The translations under genes were made by a program, and so were the position numbers. Shown here in pieces: positions 33,360-43,668 of a stretch of 64,000 nt of DNA (position 1 is its first letter; each line of letters opens with the position of its first letter). A model generated the notes under the pieces. That model saw nothing but the letters and a program-made list of their open reading frames with translations, was not told where the DNA came from and ran no database searches. Source of the stretch: Paramesorhizobium endophyticum (GTDB lineage: Bacteria > Pseudomonadota > Alphaproteobacteria > Rhizobiales > Rhizobiaceae); the NCBI RefSeq assembly GCF_014640615.1, contig NZ_BMHH01000019.1, positions 29,302 through 93,301 of the forward strand. The letters run 5' to 3'.

Positions 33360-34604
33360 ATGTCAGCCGAAACAATTCATACGCTGGTCGTAGGGGCAGG
33401 CCAAGCGGGCGTTGCCATGAGCGAGCATCTCAAAAAGAACAACGTGGAACACCTCGTCCTTGAGCGCGGCCGCATTGCCGAACGCTGGCGTTCGATGCGC
33501 TGGGATTCGCTGGTCGCCAACGGCCCCGCATGGCATGATCGCTTTCCTGGCTTGGAATTCCCCGGCGATCCCGATGCGTTCATTCCCAAGGAGCAGGTCG
33601 CCGATTATTTCGAAACTTATGCGCAAAAGAACGAAGCGCCGATACGCTGTGGGGTCGAGGTCACCAGCGTAGAGCGGTTAGAGGGGCGCCCCGGCTTTCG
33701 CGTCGAAACATCGGACGGCGTGATTGAGGCGCGCAATGTTGTCGCGGCGACGGGGCCATTCCAGCAGCCGAGCATTCCACCTCTCGTTCCGGCAGACGCC
33801 GGCATCCACCAAATGCATTCCAGCGACTACCGCAACCCGGCGCGATTGCCAGAAGGCGCGGTGCTCGTCGTTGGCGCCGGTTCGTCAGGCGTGCAGATTG
33901 CCGAGGAATTGATGCGGGCCGGACGCAAGGTTTACCTCTCGGTCGGCCCACACGACCGCCCACCTCGCTCCTATCGCGGCCGGGACTTTGTCTGGTGGCT
34001 CGGAGTCCTCGGCAAATGGGACGCACAGGCGCAGGCACCGGGCGCCGAACACGTAACGATTGCGGTCAGCGGCGCGCGTGGCGGTGAAACCATCGACTTC
34101 CGTCGGCTCGCTGCGCAAGGCATGGTGCTCGTGGGCATGACGGGTGCCTATTCCAACGGCAAATTGTCCTTCGGCAACGATCTCGCTCGAAATCTGGACC
34201 GCGGCGACCAGAACTACCTATCGCTTCTCGATGAGGCCGACGCCTTCGTTACCCGCAACGGTCTCGACCTTCCGGAAGAGTCTAAGGCCCGCATCCCTGG
34301 TCCGCAGGTCGATTGCGTGAGCGATCCGCTCCGGGAACTTGATCTGGCCAGCGTTGGCGTCAACACGATCATTTGGGCGACGGGTTTCAGTTCGGATTAC
34401 AGCTGGCTGAAGGTAAATGCCTTCAATGAGGCTGGCCGTCCCCAGCACCAACGCGGCGTCTCGCCGGAAAAGGGGATTTATTTTCTTGGACTTCCATGGC
34501 TTTCAGGCCGGGGCTCGAGCTTCATCTGGGGGGTCTGGCACGATGCCAAGCATATCGCCGATCACATCCTGATCCAGGACAATTACATGGCCTACGCGCG
34601 CTAG
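33360..34604 (+). CDS. FAD-dependent oxidoreductase, flavin monooxygenase-like
   Basis: A 414-aa soluble flavoprotein. FAD-binding 'LVVGAGQAGVAMSEHLKKNNVEHLVLERGRIAERWRSMRWDSL' and a second Rossmann motif 'VLVVGAGSSGVQIAEELMRAGRKVYLSVG' for NAD(P)H are in the order of FMO- and Baeyer-Villiger-like enzymes (FxGxxxHxxxW is replaced by a degenerate 'QQPSIPPLVPADAGIHQMHSSDY' region). It most resembles bacterial putative flavoprotein involved in K+ transport-type annotations and FMO relatives. The start at 33360 has AAGGA upstream. The next gene, a RidA protein, begins 62 bp downstream, so they may form one operon for oxidation of an amine. Confidence 0.82.
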   Translation: MSAETIHTLVVGAGQAGVAMSEHLKKNNVEHLVLERGRIAERWRSMRWDSLVANGPAWHDRFPGLEFPGDPDAFIPKEQVADYFETYAQKNEAPIRCGVEVTSVERLEGRPGFRVETSDGVIEARNVVAATGPFQQPSIPPLVPADAGIHQMHSSDYRNPARLPEGAVLVVGAGSSGVQIAEELMRAGRKVYLSVGPHDRPPRSYRGRDFVWWLGVLGKWDAQAQAPGAEHVTIAVSGARGGETIDFRRLAAQGMVLVGMTGAYSNGKLSFGNDLARNLDRGDQNYLSLLDEADAFVTRNGLDLPEESKARIPGPQVDCVSDPLRELDLASVGVNTIIWATGFSSDYSWLKVNAFNEAGRPQHQRGVSPEKGIYFLGLPWLSGRGSSFIWGVWHDAKHIADHILIQDNYMAYAR

Positions 34605-34666
34605 GGTGAGTTCCTGCCCGCAACCCCACTCATTTCGAAAGTTAGCCCGATCCGATGGAGAAGAAA

Positions 34667-35080
34667 ATGGCACATACCCGAATCCGGAAATTCAATACCA
34701 AAGATACCTACCCGGAACAGCGCCTTGACAATGATCTCTGCCAGGCCGTCGTGGCACGCGGCAAGACCGTTTTCCTGCGCGGCCAGTGCCCGCAGGATTT
34801 GGATACCGCGAAGAATATTGAAAGCAATGATCCGGTAGAGCAGACCCATAAGGTGATGCAGAACATCCGCCAACTTGTCGAAGAAGCCGGCGGCAAGATG
34901 GAACATGTCGCCAAGCTCGTTGTCTACCTGACTGACGTGCGTCATCGTGAGGCTGTCTACCGCACGATGGGCGAGTACATCAAAGGCGTGTATCCGGTCT
35001 GCACCGGCCTCGTTGTCGTGGCTCTCGCCCGTCCCGAATGGCTGGTCGAGATCGACGCGACTGCCGTAATCCCCGACTGA
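34667..35080 (+). CDS. RidA/YjgF family protein lacking the key arginine
   Basis: RidA enzymes hydrolyse reactive imine or enamine intermediates to ketones. The 137-aa product has the fold ('FNTKDTYPEQRLDNDLCQAVV', 'GKTVFLRGQCPQDLD', 'VTKVMQNIRQLVEEAGGKMEHVAKLVVYLTDVRHREAVYRTMGEYI', then 'VYPVCTGLVVVALARPEWLVEIDATAV'; the second of these has HKVMQN in the actual sequence). At the place of the catalytic Arg of the P-x-R-(S/T)-x-V motif it has Cys112 (codon 35000-35002). It may therefore act by another mechanism or bind a different ligand. Start chosen with GGAG 7 bases upstream. Confidence 0.82.
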   Translation: MAHTRIRKFNTKDTYPEQRLDNDLCQAVVARGKTVFLRGQCPQDLDTAKNIESNDPVEQTHKVMQNIRQLVEEAGGKMEHVAKLVVYLTDVRHREAVYRTMGEYIKGVYPVCTGLVVVALARPEWLVEIDATAVIPD

Positions 35081-35164
35081 AGGCAAAGCCAAGGTCATGG
35101 GGAAGCACTCTCGGCTATCGCAAGAGAGCCTTGCTCATCATCGCGCCAAACAGGAGAAACTGAA

Positions 35165-35842
35165 ATGACCTTTTCCATCGTTGCACGCTGTGCGCGGACC
35201 GGCCAATTCGGCGTGGCAATTTCCTCCTCATCTCCTGCGGTCGCCGCACGCTGTGCCTGGGCACGGGCTGGCGTTGGCGCGGTCGCCACGCAGAATGTAA
35301 CCAATCCTGCCCTGGGACCCTTCATGCTGGAAAGGCTTGCCGACGGCGAGAGCGCGACAGAAGCGGTGTGGGCAGCGCAGCAGCACGACGCCTTCCCGGA
35401 TTATCGCCAGCTTCTGGCGGTGGATGCAAAGGGCCATACCGCCATCCATTCCGGGACCAAAGCGCTTGGCATCTGGACGTCGGCATCGGGAAAGGATTGC
35501 GCCGCCGGGGGGAATCTGCTTGCCAATGACGGCGTTCCGGCGGCGATGATCAGCGCGTTCGAGATTGCCGACGGCTCCCTGGGCGACCGGTTGGTCGCCG
35601 CTCTCAAAGCTGCAATGCAACAAGGCGGAGAAGCCGGCCCCGTGCATTCGGCAGGTCTGCTTCTCGTCGATCGTGAAAGCTGGCCATATGCTCACCTGCG
35701 CATTGACTGGACAGACGATGGCTGCCCTGTGGCAACGATTGCGCGCGCCTGGGATATCTATAAACCGCAGGCGAAGGACTACGTAACGCGGGCGCTCAAC
35801 CCATTGGCAGCGCCCTCTTATGGCGTTCCTGGCGACGAGTGA
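35165..35842 (+). CDS. DUF1028 family protein
   Basis: A 225-aa protein of the DUF1028 family, an Ntn-hydrolase-like fold related to the proteasome/autotransporter type: 'TFSIVARCARTGQFGVAISSSSPAVAARCAWARAGVGAVATQNVTNPALGP' at the N-terminus and 'GVPAAMISAFEIADGSLGDRLVAALKAAMQQGGEAGPVHSAGLLLVDRESWPYAHLRIDW'. Thr2 follows the start Met and may become the N-terminal nucleophile. Function is not settled; members sit near RidA and amidohydrolase genes. GGAG lies 9 bases before the ATG. It is 84 bp after the RidA gene, same strand. Confidence 0.85.
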   Translation: MTFSIVARCARTGQFGVAISSSSPAVAARCAWARAGVGAVATQNVTNPALGPFMLERLADGESATEAVWAAQQHDAFPDYRQLLAVDAKGHTAIHSGTKALGIWTSASGKDCAAGGNLLANDGVPAAMISAFEIADGSLGDRLVAALKAAMQQGGEAGPVHSAGLLLVDRESWPYAHLRIDWTDDGCPVATIARAWDIYKPQAKDYVTRALNPLAAPSYGVPGDE

Positions 35843-35930
35843 ACAAGTGCAGGACCGGTCAAGCGCGCCCTCATGAAGGAACAATGCGGTCCCGGATTCG
35901 CGACCGCATTGTCAACTTCAAGCGGGTCGA

Positions 35931-36920
<990 letters not shown>

Positions 36921-38132
36921 CTACCTTCTGGCAGCGAGCGATTGCACCATTGCGGACAGGCGTTCGAAGGCGCTTTCCAGTTGCCGATCGGAGGCTGCGA
37001 TCGATAATCGGATGAAGCCGGGCGCACCGAACGCCGCTCCGGGAACGCTGGACAGGCCGAATTCCTGCAGCAGATGGGAGGCCAAAGCAGTGTCGTCAGT
37101 GATAAGCTCCCCCGCCAACGTCTTGCGGCCTAGAAGCCTGCCTACGCCGATAAAGGCATAAAAGGCCCCATCGGGCGGGATGAAATCGAGCTCTGCGATG
37201 CCGGCAAGCCGATCCGCTACGATCTTTGCGCGTCCGGCAAAGATGCCCGCAGCTTCACGGACAAAGGCTTGGTCACCGGTCAGCGCTGCAAGGGCGGCTG
37301 CCTGGGCCACCGTAGATACCGAAGAGACGCTTTGCGACTGCATCTTGTTCAAGGCAGCGATCAGTGCCTTCGGGCCGGCCGCATAGCCAACGCGCCAGCC
37401 GGTCATCGCATAGGCCTTGGAGACCCCGTTGACGATCAGCGTGCGATCGCAAAGTTCAGGGCAAGCCTGGCCAAAAGAGACGAAGGCGACGTCATTCAGC
37501 AGGATGTGTTCGTAGATTTCGTCCGAGACCACCCGCACATGGGGATGGCGAGCAAGGACGGCTGCGAGAGCACGATAATCGAGGGTCGAGTAGATCGCGC
37601 CGGTCGGGTTGGAGGGAGAATTCAGCATCAGCCATCGGGTTTTCGGCGTGATAGCGGCTTCAAGCTTTTCAGCCGTGATCTTGAATCCCGTGTCCGGCCC
37701 GCAGGCAACATAGACCGGCTCACCGCCATGCAGGGAAACGATATCGCCGTAGGAGACCCAGCAGGGCGTTGGAATGATGACTTCATCGCCCGGCTCAAGC
37801 GTTGCCAGAAAAACATCGAACAGGATCTGCTTGGCGCCATTTGCCACCATCACTTCATCGATGGAGTAGTCCAGCCCATTCTCGGCCTTGAACTTCTCCA
37901 CGATAGCTCTTCGCAAAGCCTCCGTGCCGGCGGGCACGCCGTAGCGTATGCCTCCGGCGCGGATCGCGGCGCAGGCAGCTTCGCAAACATGGGCCGGTGG
38001 CTCAAAATCCGGTTCACCCAGCGAAAGGTCTATGATGTCCCGGCCCTCGGCCGCCAATTTCCTGGCAGCCATGGCTATCGCCATGCTGGGTGACGACTTG
38101 ATGCCGGCAGCCCGCCTGTTCTCGATTGTCAT
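36921..38132 (-). CDS. Class I aminotransferase (aspartate aminotransferase type)
   Basis: PLP enzyme of 403 aa. 'DIIDLSLGEPDFEPPAHVCEAACAAI', the substrate-binding 'NSPSNPTGAIY', 'VVSDEIYEHI' and the Schiff-base lysine in 'LIVNGVSKAYAMTGWRVGYAAGP' mark subgroup I-beta/AspAT-like enzymes, including prephenate and kynurenine aminotransferases. The gene is upstream of the KdgD-like gene and downstream of the hydantoinase B gene, both on the same strand with 84- and 70-bp gaps, so it may be co-transcribed with them. AGGAAAG precedes the ATG. The exact amino donor is open. Confidence 0.88.
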   Translation of the reverse strand: MTIENRRAAGIKSSPSMAIAMAARKLAAEGRDIIDLSLGEPDFEPPAHVCEAACAAIRAGGIRYGVPAGTEALRRAIVEKFKAENGLDYSIDEVMVANGAKQILFDVFLATLEPGDEVIIPTPCWVSYGDIVSLHGGEPVYVACGPDTGFKITAEKLEAAITPKTRWLMLNSPSNPTGAIYSTLDYRALAAVLARHPHVRVVSDEIYEHILLNDVAFVSFGQACPELCDRTLIVNGVSKAYAMTGWRVGYAAGPKALIAALNKMQSQSVSSVSTVAQAAALAALTGDQAFVREAAGIFAGRAKIVADRLAGIAELDFIPPDGAFYAFIGVGRLLGRKTLAGELITDDTALASHLLQEFGLSSVPGAAFGAPGFIRLSIAASDRQLESAFERLSAMVQSLAARR

Positions 38133-38202
38133 CTCAACTTTCCTGTAAAATTCGCCGGTTTGAGTCTGGACGAGGCTCTCGCACCGCCCAGCCTCCGGAG
38201 AT

Positions 38203-39840
38203 TTACTTCGTCACCACGTAATCGAAATCGCGGTCGCGCTGGGCCGAGCCAGCGTCCCGGTCACCGGCAGGTCCATACCCGCCACCTCCAGGAAGCTGCA
38301 GGATCAGCCGTCGCCCTGCCGGCACATGCTGGCGTCCCTTGGACGACAACACCGTGCCGTCATCGAGCAGCACCGCACCCGGCGCGCCGTTCTCCCCGCC
38401 TTCGCGTCCCCGTGCGGGGTGATCGACGCGATCGAACATGGCGTTGAAATAGATCTCATGTCCTTCCGTTGGCGAGATTTCCACGACCTGGCCCAGACCG
38501 CCGCGAAACCGGCCCACGCCGCCAGACCCGTCCCGCAGTTCCTTGCGCCAGAAGATCACCGGGCCGACATGCTCGGTGGCCTCGATCGACATGGAATGGA
38601 CACCGCTCGGGAAGGCCGTTGCGTTCAGCCCGTCGAGCGTCGAACGCGCGCCCGCGCCACCGCTGTTGAACAGCAACACTTCTGCACGTTGCCCTCCGTC
38701 TGCCGGAGCGCCTTCTCCCTGCAGAGGCCGGGCACTGACATGGAGATTCCATAAAGCACCCGCACCCTCGGCTGGAACGCGACCCGGCAGCATCTTGTGG
38801 ACGGCTCCGAGCACCGCATCGGGAACAAGGTGCCCAAGCACGTGACGCACCGAAACCGGAGCCGGATGCTGCGCATTGAGAATGCAGTCTCGCGGCGCCA
38901 CCACACGGAACGGCAGCAGCGACGCATGGTTGTTCGGGATTTCCGGCGCAATCGAGCACTTAAGGCCGTAGCAGGCGTAGGCCGCCGAATAGATCAAGGG
39001 GCAGTTGATACCCTTCGGGCTTGCGGGCGACGTGCCCTCGAAATCCGCGAGGATGTGGTCGCCCGCCACGTCAAGGCGCACGGCGATATCGATCGGCGAC
39101 CCGTAGCCATCGACACGCATGACGTTCGCATAGGTCCCTTTCGGCAAGGTTGCCAACCGTTCAAGCGTCGCGTCATAACTGCGCTTGAAGATGAAATCGG
39201 CAAGGGTCTCCAGATCGGCCAGTTCGAACTCGTCCATCATGTCCATCAGGCGGCGATGGCCGATCTCGTTGCAGGCCGCCAGCGAATAGACGTCGCCGAC
39301 TACCTGATGACTTTCGCGAACATTGTTGCGAAGGATGTTCACGAGGTCCTTGTTGACCACGCCGCGCTCGGCGAACTTCATGATCGGTACGAAGATGCCT
39401 TCCTCGTAGACCTCGTTGGCGTCAGGCCCGAAGCCGCGACCGCCGACATCCACGACATGCGCCGTGCAGGCAAAATAGCCGACGAGAGCGCCGTTGCGAA
39501 AACTCGGCGACACGACGGTGAAATCGTGCAGATGGCCTGTGCCTTTCCAGGGATCGTTGGTGATGTAGACATCGCCCTCGAAGATATTCTCCGGGCCGAT
39601 GTCGCGGATGAAGTGGCCGACAGCTTCCGCCATCGCGTTGACGTGGCCCGGCGTTCCGGTGACGGCCTGGGCGATCATCTTGCCGCCGCGGTTGAAGACA
39701 CCAGCAGACAAGTCGCCCGATTCACGCACGCTGGTGCTGAAGGCGGTGCGAATGAGCGTGACGGCCTGTTCCTCGACGACCGAGATCAGCCGATTCCACA
39801 TGATCTGCATGTGGACGTCGGAAAGTGCATTGGTTTTCAT
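38203..39840 (-). CDS. hyuB: Hydantoinase B/oxoprolinase subunit
   Basis: Subunit B of an ATP-dependent hydantoinase, 5-oxoprolinase or acetone carboxylase-like enzyme. The 545-aa product begins 'DVHMQIMWNRLISVVEEQAVTLIRTAFSTSVRESGDLSAGVFN' and has 'DVYITNDPWKGTGHLHDFTVVSPSF' and C-terminal 'PGGGGYGPA', all family signatures. GGAGG about 6 bases before the ATG at 39840 selects this start over one 18 bases upstream. The gene starts 14 bases after the stop of the A subunit, so both are made together. Only the partner pair, not the ring compound, is known. Confidence 0.9.
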   Translation of the reverse strand: MKTNALSDVHMQIMWNRLISVVEEQAVTLIRTAFSTSVRESGDLSAGVFNRGGKMIAQAVTGTPGHVNAMAEAVGHFIRDIGPENIFEGDVYITNDPWKGTGHLHDFTVVSPSFRNGALVGYFACTAHVVDVGGRGFGPDANEVYEEGIFVPIMKFAERGVVNKDLVNILRNNVRESHQVVGDVYSLAACNEIGHRRLMDMMDEFELADLETLADFIFKRSYDATLERLATLPKGTYANVMRVDGYGSPIDIAVRLDVAGDHILADFEGTSPASPKGINCPLIYSAAYACYGLKCSIAPEIPNNHASLLPFRVVAPRDCILNAQHPAPVSVRHVLGHLVPDAVLGAVHKMLPGRVPAEGAGALWNLHVSARPLQGEGAPADGGQRAEVLLFNSGGAGARSTLDGLNATAFPSGVHSMSIEATEHVGPVIFWRKELRDGSGGVGRFRGGLGQVVEISPTEGHEIYFNAMFDRVDHPARGREGGENGAPGAVLLDDGTVLSSKGRQHVPAGRRLILQLPGGGGYGPAGDRDAGSAQRDRDFDYVVTK

Positions 39841-39854
39841 GAGAAATCCTCCGT

Positions 39855-41948
39855 TCAAGCGGCTTGCTTGATACGCACGAGCAGGCAGCCATCCGCCTGC
39901 ATGATGACTTCGCGGCTCGCCGTGATGATGGTCGATGTCTCGCGTTCGGTGATGACGGCGGGGCCGGCGATCCAGTCGCCCGGCTTCATGTCCTGGCGGG
40001 AAACGACCGATGCCGTCTGGAAGCTGCCTTCCTGCACGTCGAAGATGTCGCGTGTAACGCGGGCCGCTACCGGAGAGCCTGCCTTGCTGGTTTTGCCGAT
40101 TTGCTGCGGGGGGATCACTTTGGACGTTGCTCGCAGGGACCAGCTGACGATCTCGACATCCAGATCATCAATAACGCGGCCAAAAAACTTCTCGTACTGC
40201 TCATCGAAGAGCTTTCGGAACAGCGCTCCGTCCGCATCGGCATAAGTCCGCACATCGATGGTGACCGGAACCTCCCAGCCCTGCCCGGCGTAACGCATGT
40301 AAGCCGTGCACTCGAGATCGGGATCGGCATCCGGCGCACCGGAACGGACGAAGGAGGTTGCCTCCGCGATCAGATCCGCGATCGTCGCATTGATCGGGCC
40401 AGCCTCGAAGCGACCGAGACGGCTATAGGCACTGCGAACCGACTCGAATCCGAACGGTGCGCGCAGAAACCCGATGGCCGAACCGACGCCGGCGCCCGGC
40501 GGGATCAGCAGTTCCGACATGCCGAGCTTTTCGCAAAGCCGGGCGGCATGGATCGGCGCGGCGCCGCCGAAAGCGATCATGGTGTACTCCGAGAGCTCCT
40601 TGCCGTTCTCCACAGCATGCATGCGGGCCGCGTTGCTCATGTTCTCATCGACCATTTCGCTCAGACCGTAGGCAGCGGTCGCGATATCCGTACCGAGCTT
40701 TTCCGCAAGATCATGCTTCATGGCCCGATCCGAGGCCCAGCGGTCGAGTTTCATTGCACCGCCTGCAAATTCGTCGGCATCTAGCCTGCCAAGAATAAGA
40801 TCGGCGTCCGTCACCGTCGGGTTTTCACCGCCGCGGCCATAGCAGGCCGGTCCCGGCTCGGATCCCGCGCTGTGCGGGCCGACGCGTATCTGGCGCATGC
40901 TGTCGACGGTCGCAATCGAGCCGCCGCCGGCGCCGATCTCGACCATTTCGATGACCGGAATGGAAATCGGCATCCCGCTGCCCTTCTTGAAGCGATAGGT
41001 GCGGGCAACTTCGAATGTTTTGGACGTCTTGGGTGCCTGGCCTTCGATGAGGCATATTTTGGCTGTCGTGCCCCCCATGTCATAGGACAGCACCTGGTCG
41101 AGGCCATAGCTGCTGGCGATATGGGCGGCGAAGATCGCACCGCCAGCCGGTCCGGATTCCAACAGGCGCACCGGGAACTCGACAGCGCTTTCCACGCTGA
41201 TGATACCCCCGCCCGAATGGATCATGAAGACCGGGCAGCGGGTGCCCTCCTGCGTCAACCGACCGACGAGGCGGTTGAGATAAGACGCCATCAGCGGCTT
41301 GACGAAGGCGTTGGCGCACACAGTATTGAAGCGCTGGAATTCGCGCATCTGCGGTGAGACTTCCGAAGAAATCGAAACCGCAATATCCGATTTTCTGGCC
41401 AGCAGACGATCACGCACGATCTTTTCATGAGCGCCGTTCAGGTAGGAGTGGATAAAGCCGATCGCCACGCTCTCATAGCCGGCCGCAACGATATGTTCGC
41501 AAAGGTCATCGACTTCGGCAAGGTCCAGTGCCTTGAGAACGGAGCCATCCGCGCCTATGCGTTCATCGAGTACGAAACGCTCGTTACGCGCGACAAGCGG
41601 TGCGGGCAGGACAATGTCCAGATCATATTGTTCGAACCGGCTTTCGGTGCGCATCTCGATGACATCGCGAAAGCCCTTGGTGGTGATGAACGCCGTTTTC
41701 GCCCCACGCCGCTCGATGAGCGCGTTCGTGGCGAGCGTGGTGCCGTGAATGATCGTATCGATGTCGCAGAGATCGACTCCTGCCACCTCGGCGACCTGAT
41801 GGATGCCGCTGACGATCGCGTTTTCGGGAAAGGAATAATCGGTCAGCACTTTGATCGAATGGAGCTCGATGCCTACCTCCATCGCGACGTCGGTGAAGGT
41901 CCCGCCGATATCGACACCCACCCTGATCTGCTTGCCATCTCTCGCCAT
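39855..41948 (-). CDS. hyuA: Hydantoinase A/oxoprolinase ATPase subunit
   Basis: Subunit A that activates the ring substrate with ATP. The 697-aa product begins 'IRVGVDIGGTFTDVAMEV' (phosphate-binding hydantoinase A motif), then 'TIIHGTTLATNALIERRGAKTAFITTKGFRDVIEMR', 'SGPAGGAIFAAHIASSYGLDQVLSYDMGGTTAKICLIEG' and 'FGGAAPIHAARLCEKLGMSELLIPPGAGVGSAIGF'. The start at 41948 is set by the conserved N-terminus; upstream residues are low in conservation. The stop lies 14 bases before the B subunit start. Together with the ABC importer upstream and RidA this is a likely route for a cyclic amide or lactam. Confidence 0.92.
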   Translation of the reverse strand: MARDGKQIRVGVDIGGTFTDVAMEVGIELHSIKVLTDYSFPENAIVSGIHQVAEVAGVDLCDIDTIIHGTTLATNALIERRGAKTAFITTKGFRDVIEMRTESRFEQYDLDIVLPAPLVARNERFVLDERIGADGSVLKALDLAEVDDLCEHIVAAGYESVAIGFIHSYLNGAHEKIVRDRLLARKSDIAVSISSEVSPQMREFQRFNTVCANAFVKPLMASYLNRLVGRLTQEGTRCPVFMIHSGGGIISVESAVEFPVRLLESGPAGGAIFAAHIASSYGLDQVLSYDMGGTTAKICLIEGQAPKTSKTFEVARTYRFKKGSGMPISIPVIEMVEIGAGGGSIATVDSMRQIRVGPHSAGSEPGPACYGRGGENPTVTDADLILGRLDADEFAGGAMKLDRWASDRAMKHDLAEKLGTDIATAAYGLSEMVDENMSNAARMHAVENGKELSEYTMIAFGGAAPIHAARLCEKLGMSELLIPPGAGVGSAIGFLRAPFGFESVRSAYSRLGRFEAGPINATIADLIAEATSFVRSGAPDADPDLECTAYMRYAGQGWEVPVTIDVRTYADADGALFRKLFDEQYEKFFGRVIDDLDVEIVSWSLRATSKVIPPQQIGKTSKAGSPVAARVTRDIFDVQEGSFQTASVVSRQDMKPGDWIAGPAVITERETSTIITASREVIMQADGCLLVRIKQAA

Positions 41949-42126
41949 TTTATAAAAATGCTCCGTGGTTGAACTTTCATTGCGCCGCGGCCGGGAAGTC
42001 TTGGATTTCCGGCATGCAGCGGCCAATCCCCGCCCGCACAGTCGGGCGGAGGCTAAGAGAGTTCTTCAGTTGTTGATGTTTCTGGTGCCCTGCGCGGTTG
42101 CCTCAGGCTCTCGCGCAGGCTCGCTG

Positions 42127-42972
42127 TTATTGCTTGCCGGTAAAGTCTATTCCCGGCAGCGTGGTCGGAAGCTTTGCGCGATCGACGCCGATCCATTTCT
42201 TGTAAAGCGTGTCGAGCGTGCCGTCCGCGGTGCGGCGGTTCACAAAATCCGTCAGGAACGCCAGCATTTCACTATCTCCCTTGCGAACAGCCATGCCCTG
42301 GAAATTGTCCGCCACCTTGTACTTGCGTTCGTATTCCGCGCTATGTCCCGTCTTGTCGATGACGAGACCGTAGGTCACGCTGCCGAGAATGGCATCGACC
42401 TGGCCCGACAGAAGAGCCTGAACCGTGGTTGCGTCGTCATCGAAGCGCTTGATCTTCGTGCTCGGCGGAGCGACCTTGGTGAGGATCGGTTCGAAGACGC
42501 TGCCGCGGTTCACGCCGATCACGTATTGACCGAGATCCTCATTGCCTTTGATCGACGCGTCTTTCCTGGCCCAGACCGTGATGTCGTTGGAGGAATATGG
42601 GATGACATACTGAATTACCTTTGCGCGCTCTTCCGTAATCGTCATGGACGGCACTAGGAAGTCGACATTGCCGTTGACGAGCAACGGGATGCGGTTCTGC
42701 CCGGTAATGCGCTCGAATTTTGGTTCGACGCCCAATTCCTTTGCGATGAGTTTCGCGACCTCGATGTCGAACCCTTCGCTTTGGCCGTTCTGGTCGATGA
42801 AACCCCATGGAAACTGGTCCATCTGCACGCCAATGGTTGCCGAACCCTTGGCCTTGATCTCCTCCGGCGTGATGGCTTTCGCAGTGGTGACGAAGGATGC
42901 TGCTGCCAGAAGAATAGAAGCAACCCCCGACAAGATCTTGAAACGCGAGACGCCCAGTGCTGAATTGAACAT
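42127..42972 (-). CDS. Polar amino acid-type ABC substrate-binding protein
   Basis: A 281-aa periplasmic protein with signal peptide ending TTAKA and the bacterial extracellular solute-binding protein family 3 fold ('TIGVQMDQFPWGFIDQNGQSEGFDIEVAKLIAKELGVEPKFERITGQNRIPLLVNGNVDFLVPSMTITEERAKVIQYVIPY'). The Asp/Arg ligand pocket (arginine of the 'IVSMTITEERAKV' element) suits an alpha-amino acid head group. AGAGGT precedes the ATG. It is the first of four ABC genes read leftwards in order binding protein, permease, permease, ATPase — note that in transcription the ATPase gene comes first. Confidence 0.88.
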   Translation of the reverse strand: MFNSALGVSRFKILSGVASILLAAASFVTTAKAITPEEIKAKGSATIGVQMDQFPWGFIDQNGQSEGFDIEVAKLIAKELGVEPKFERITGQNRIPLLVNGNVDFLVPSMTITEERAKVIQYVIPYSSNDITVWARKDASIKGNEDLGQYVIGVNRGSVFEPILTKVAPPSTKIKRFDDDATTVQALLSGQVDAILGSVTYGLVIDKTGHSAEYERKYKVADNFQGMAVRKGDSEMLAFLTDFVNRRTADGTLDTLYKKWIGVDRAKLPTTLPGIDFTGKQ

Positions 42973-43008
42973 GTTTGTACCTCTGGTTGGTTTGTGGCCG
43001 TTCGTTTC

Positions 43009-43659
43009 TTACCGAGCGGCGTTGAGACGCCGTTCGACTCTTGCGCTGAAGTAGGTCAGCGGTAGGCAGATGAAGAAGTATATGAGCCCAACCGCCCCGT
43101 AGACCTGCAAGGGTTGGAAGGTGATGTTCGCCATCAACTGACCCGAGCGGGTCAACTCGGTCAGTCCGAGCAACGCCGCCAGGGCGGTGCCCTTGATCAG
43201 ATTGACCAGAAAGCCGATGGTTGCCGGAAGCCCGATGCGGAACGCCTGGGGGAGAACCACATCGATCATGCGATGGACATAGCCGATGCCGAGCGCACGG
43301 GCGGCTTCACTCTGGCCGTCTGGAACCGCCTGGATGCTGCCGCGCCAGATCTCGCCGAGAAATGCGCTGGCATGCAGCGACAGACCAACTGTCAGAGCAA
43401 CCCAGACACCCACCTTGAAGCCAAGAAGCGGTAGACCGAAAAAGACGAAGAAGAGCTGCACGAGCAACGGCGTTCCTTGGAATATCTGGATATAAACCGC
43501 CATTATTCCGCGCAACACCGTCCACTTGCTCGTCCGCCCCAACGCGACTGCAAGGCCCAGAGCGCCGCCAAGCGTGAAGGCGAGCAGGGAGAGAATGACT
43601 GTCCAGCGGGCACCTTCAAGAAGAAAGAGAAACTCAGCAAAACCAAATTCACGGATCAT
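43009..43659 (-). CDS. Amino acid ABC transporter permease 1 (HisM/GlnP type)
   Basis: A 216-aa inner-membrane permease with about five transmembrane helices and the EAA loop 'SEAARALGIGYVHRMIDVVLPQAFR'. 'QGTPLLVQLFFVFFGLPLLGFKVGVWVALTVGLSLHASAFLGEIWRGSIQAVPDGQ' is the hallmark of the polar amino acid permease family. The start lies 10 bases after the stop of the second permease, so the two are translated in succession and most likely form the heterodimer of one importer with the adjoining binding protein and ATPase. Confidence 0.88.
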   Translation of the reverse strand: MIREFGFAEFLFLLEGARWTVILSLLAFTLGGALGLAVALGRTSKWTVLRGIMAVYIQIFQGTPLLVQLFFVFFGLPLLGFKVGVWVALTVGLSLHASAFLGEIWRGSIQAVPDGQSEAARALGIGYVHRMIDVVLPQAFRIGLPATIGFLVNLIKGTALAALLGLTELTRSGQLMANITFQPLQVYGAVGLIYFFICLPLTYFSARVERRLNAAR

Positions 43660-43668
43660 CGCGTCGTC

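Noticed and set aside
38797..40245. 482-codon plus-strand open frame across the hydantoinase genes
   Set aside because: Hydantoinase A and B are clear on the other strand with coupled ends; the plus frame is an antisense shadow.
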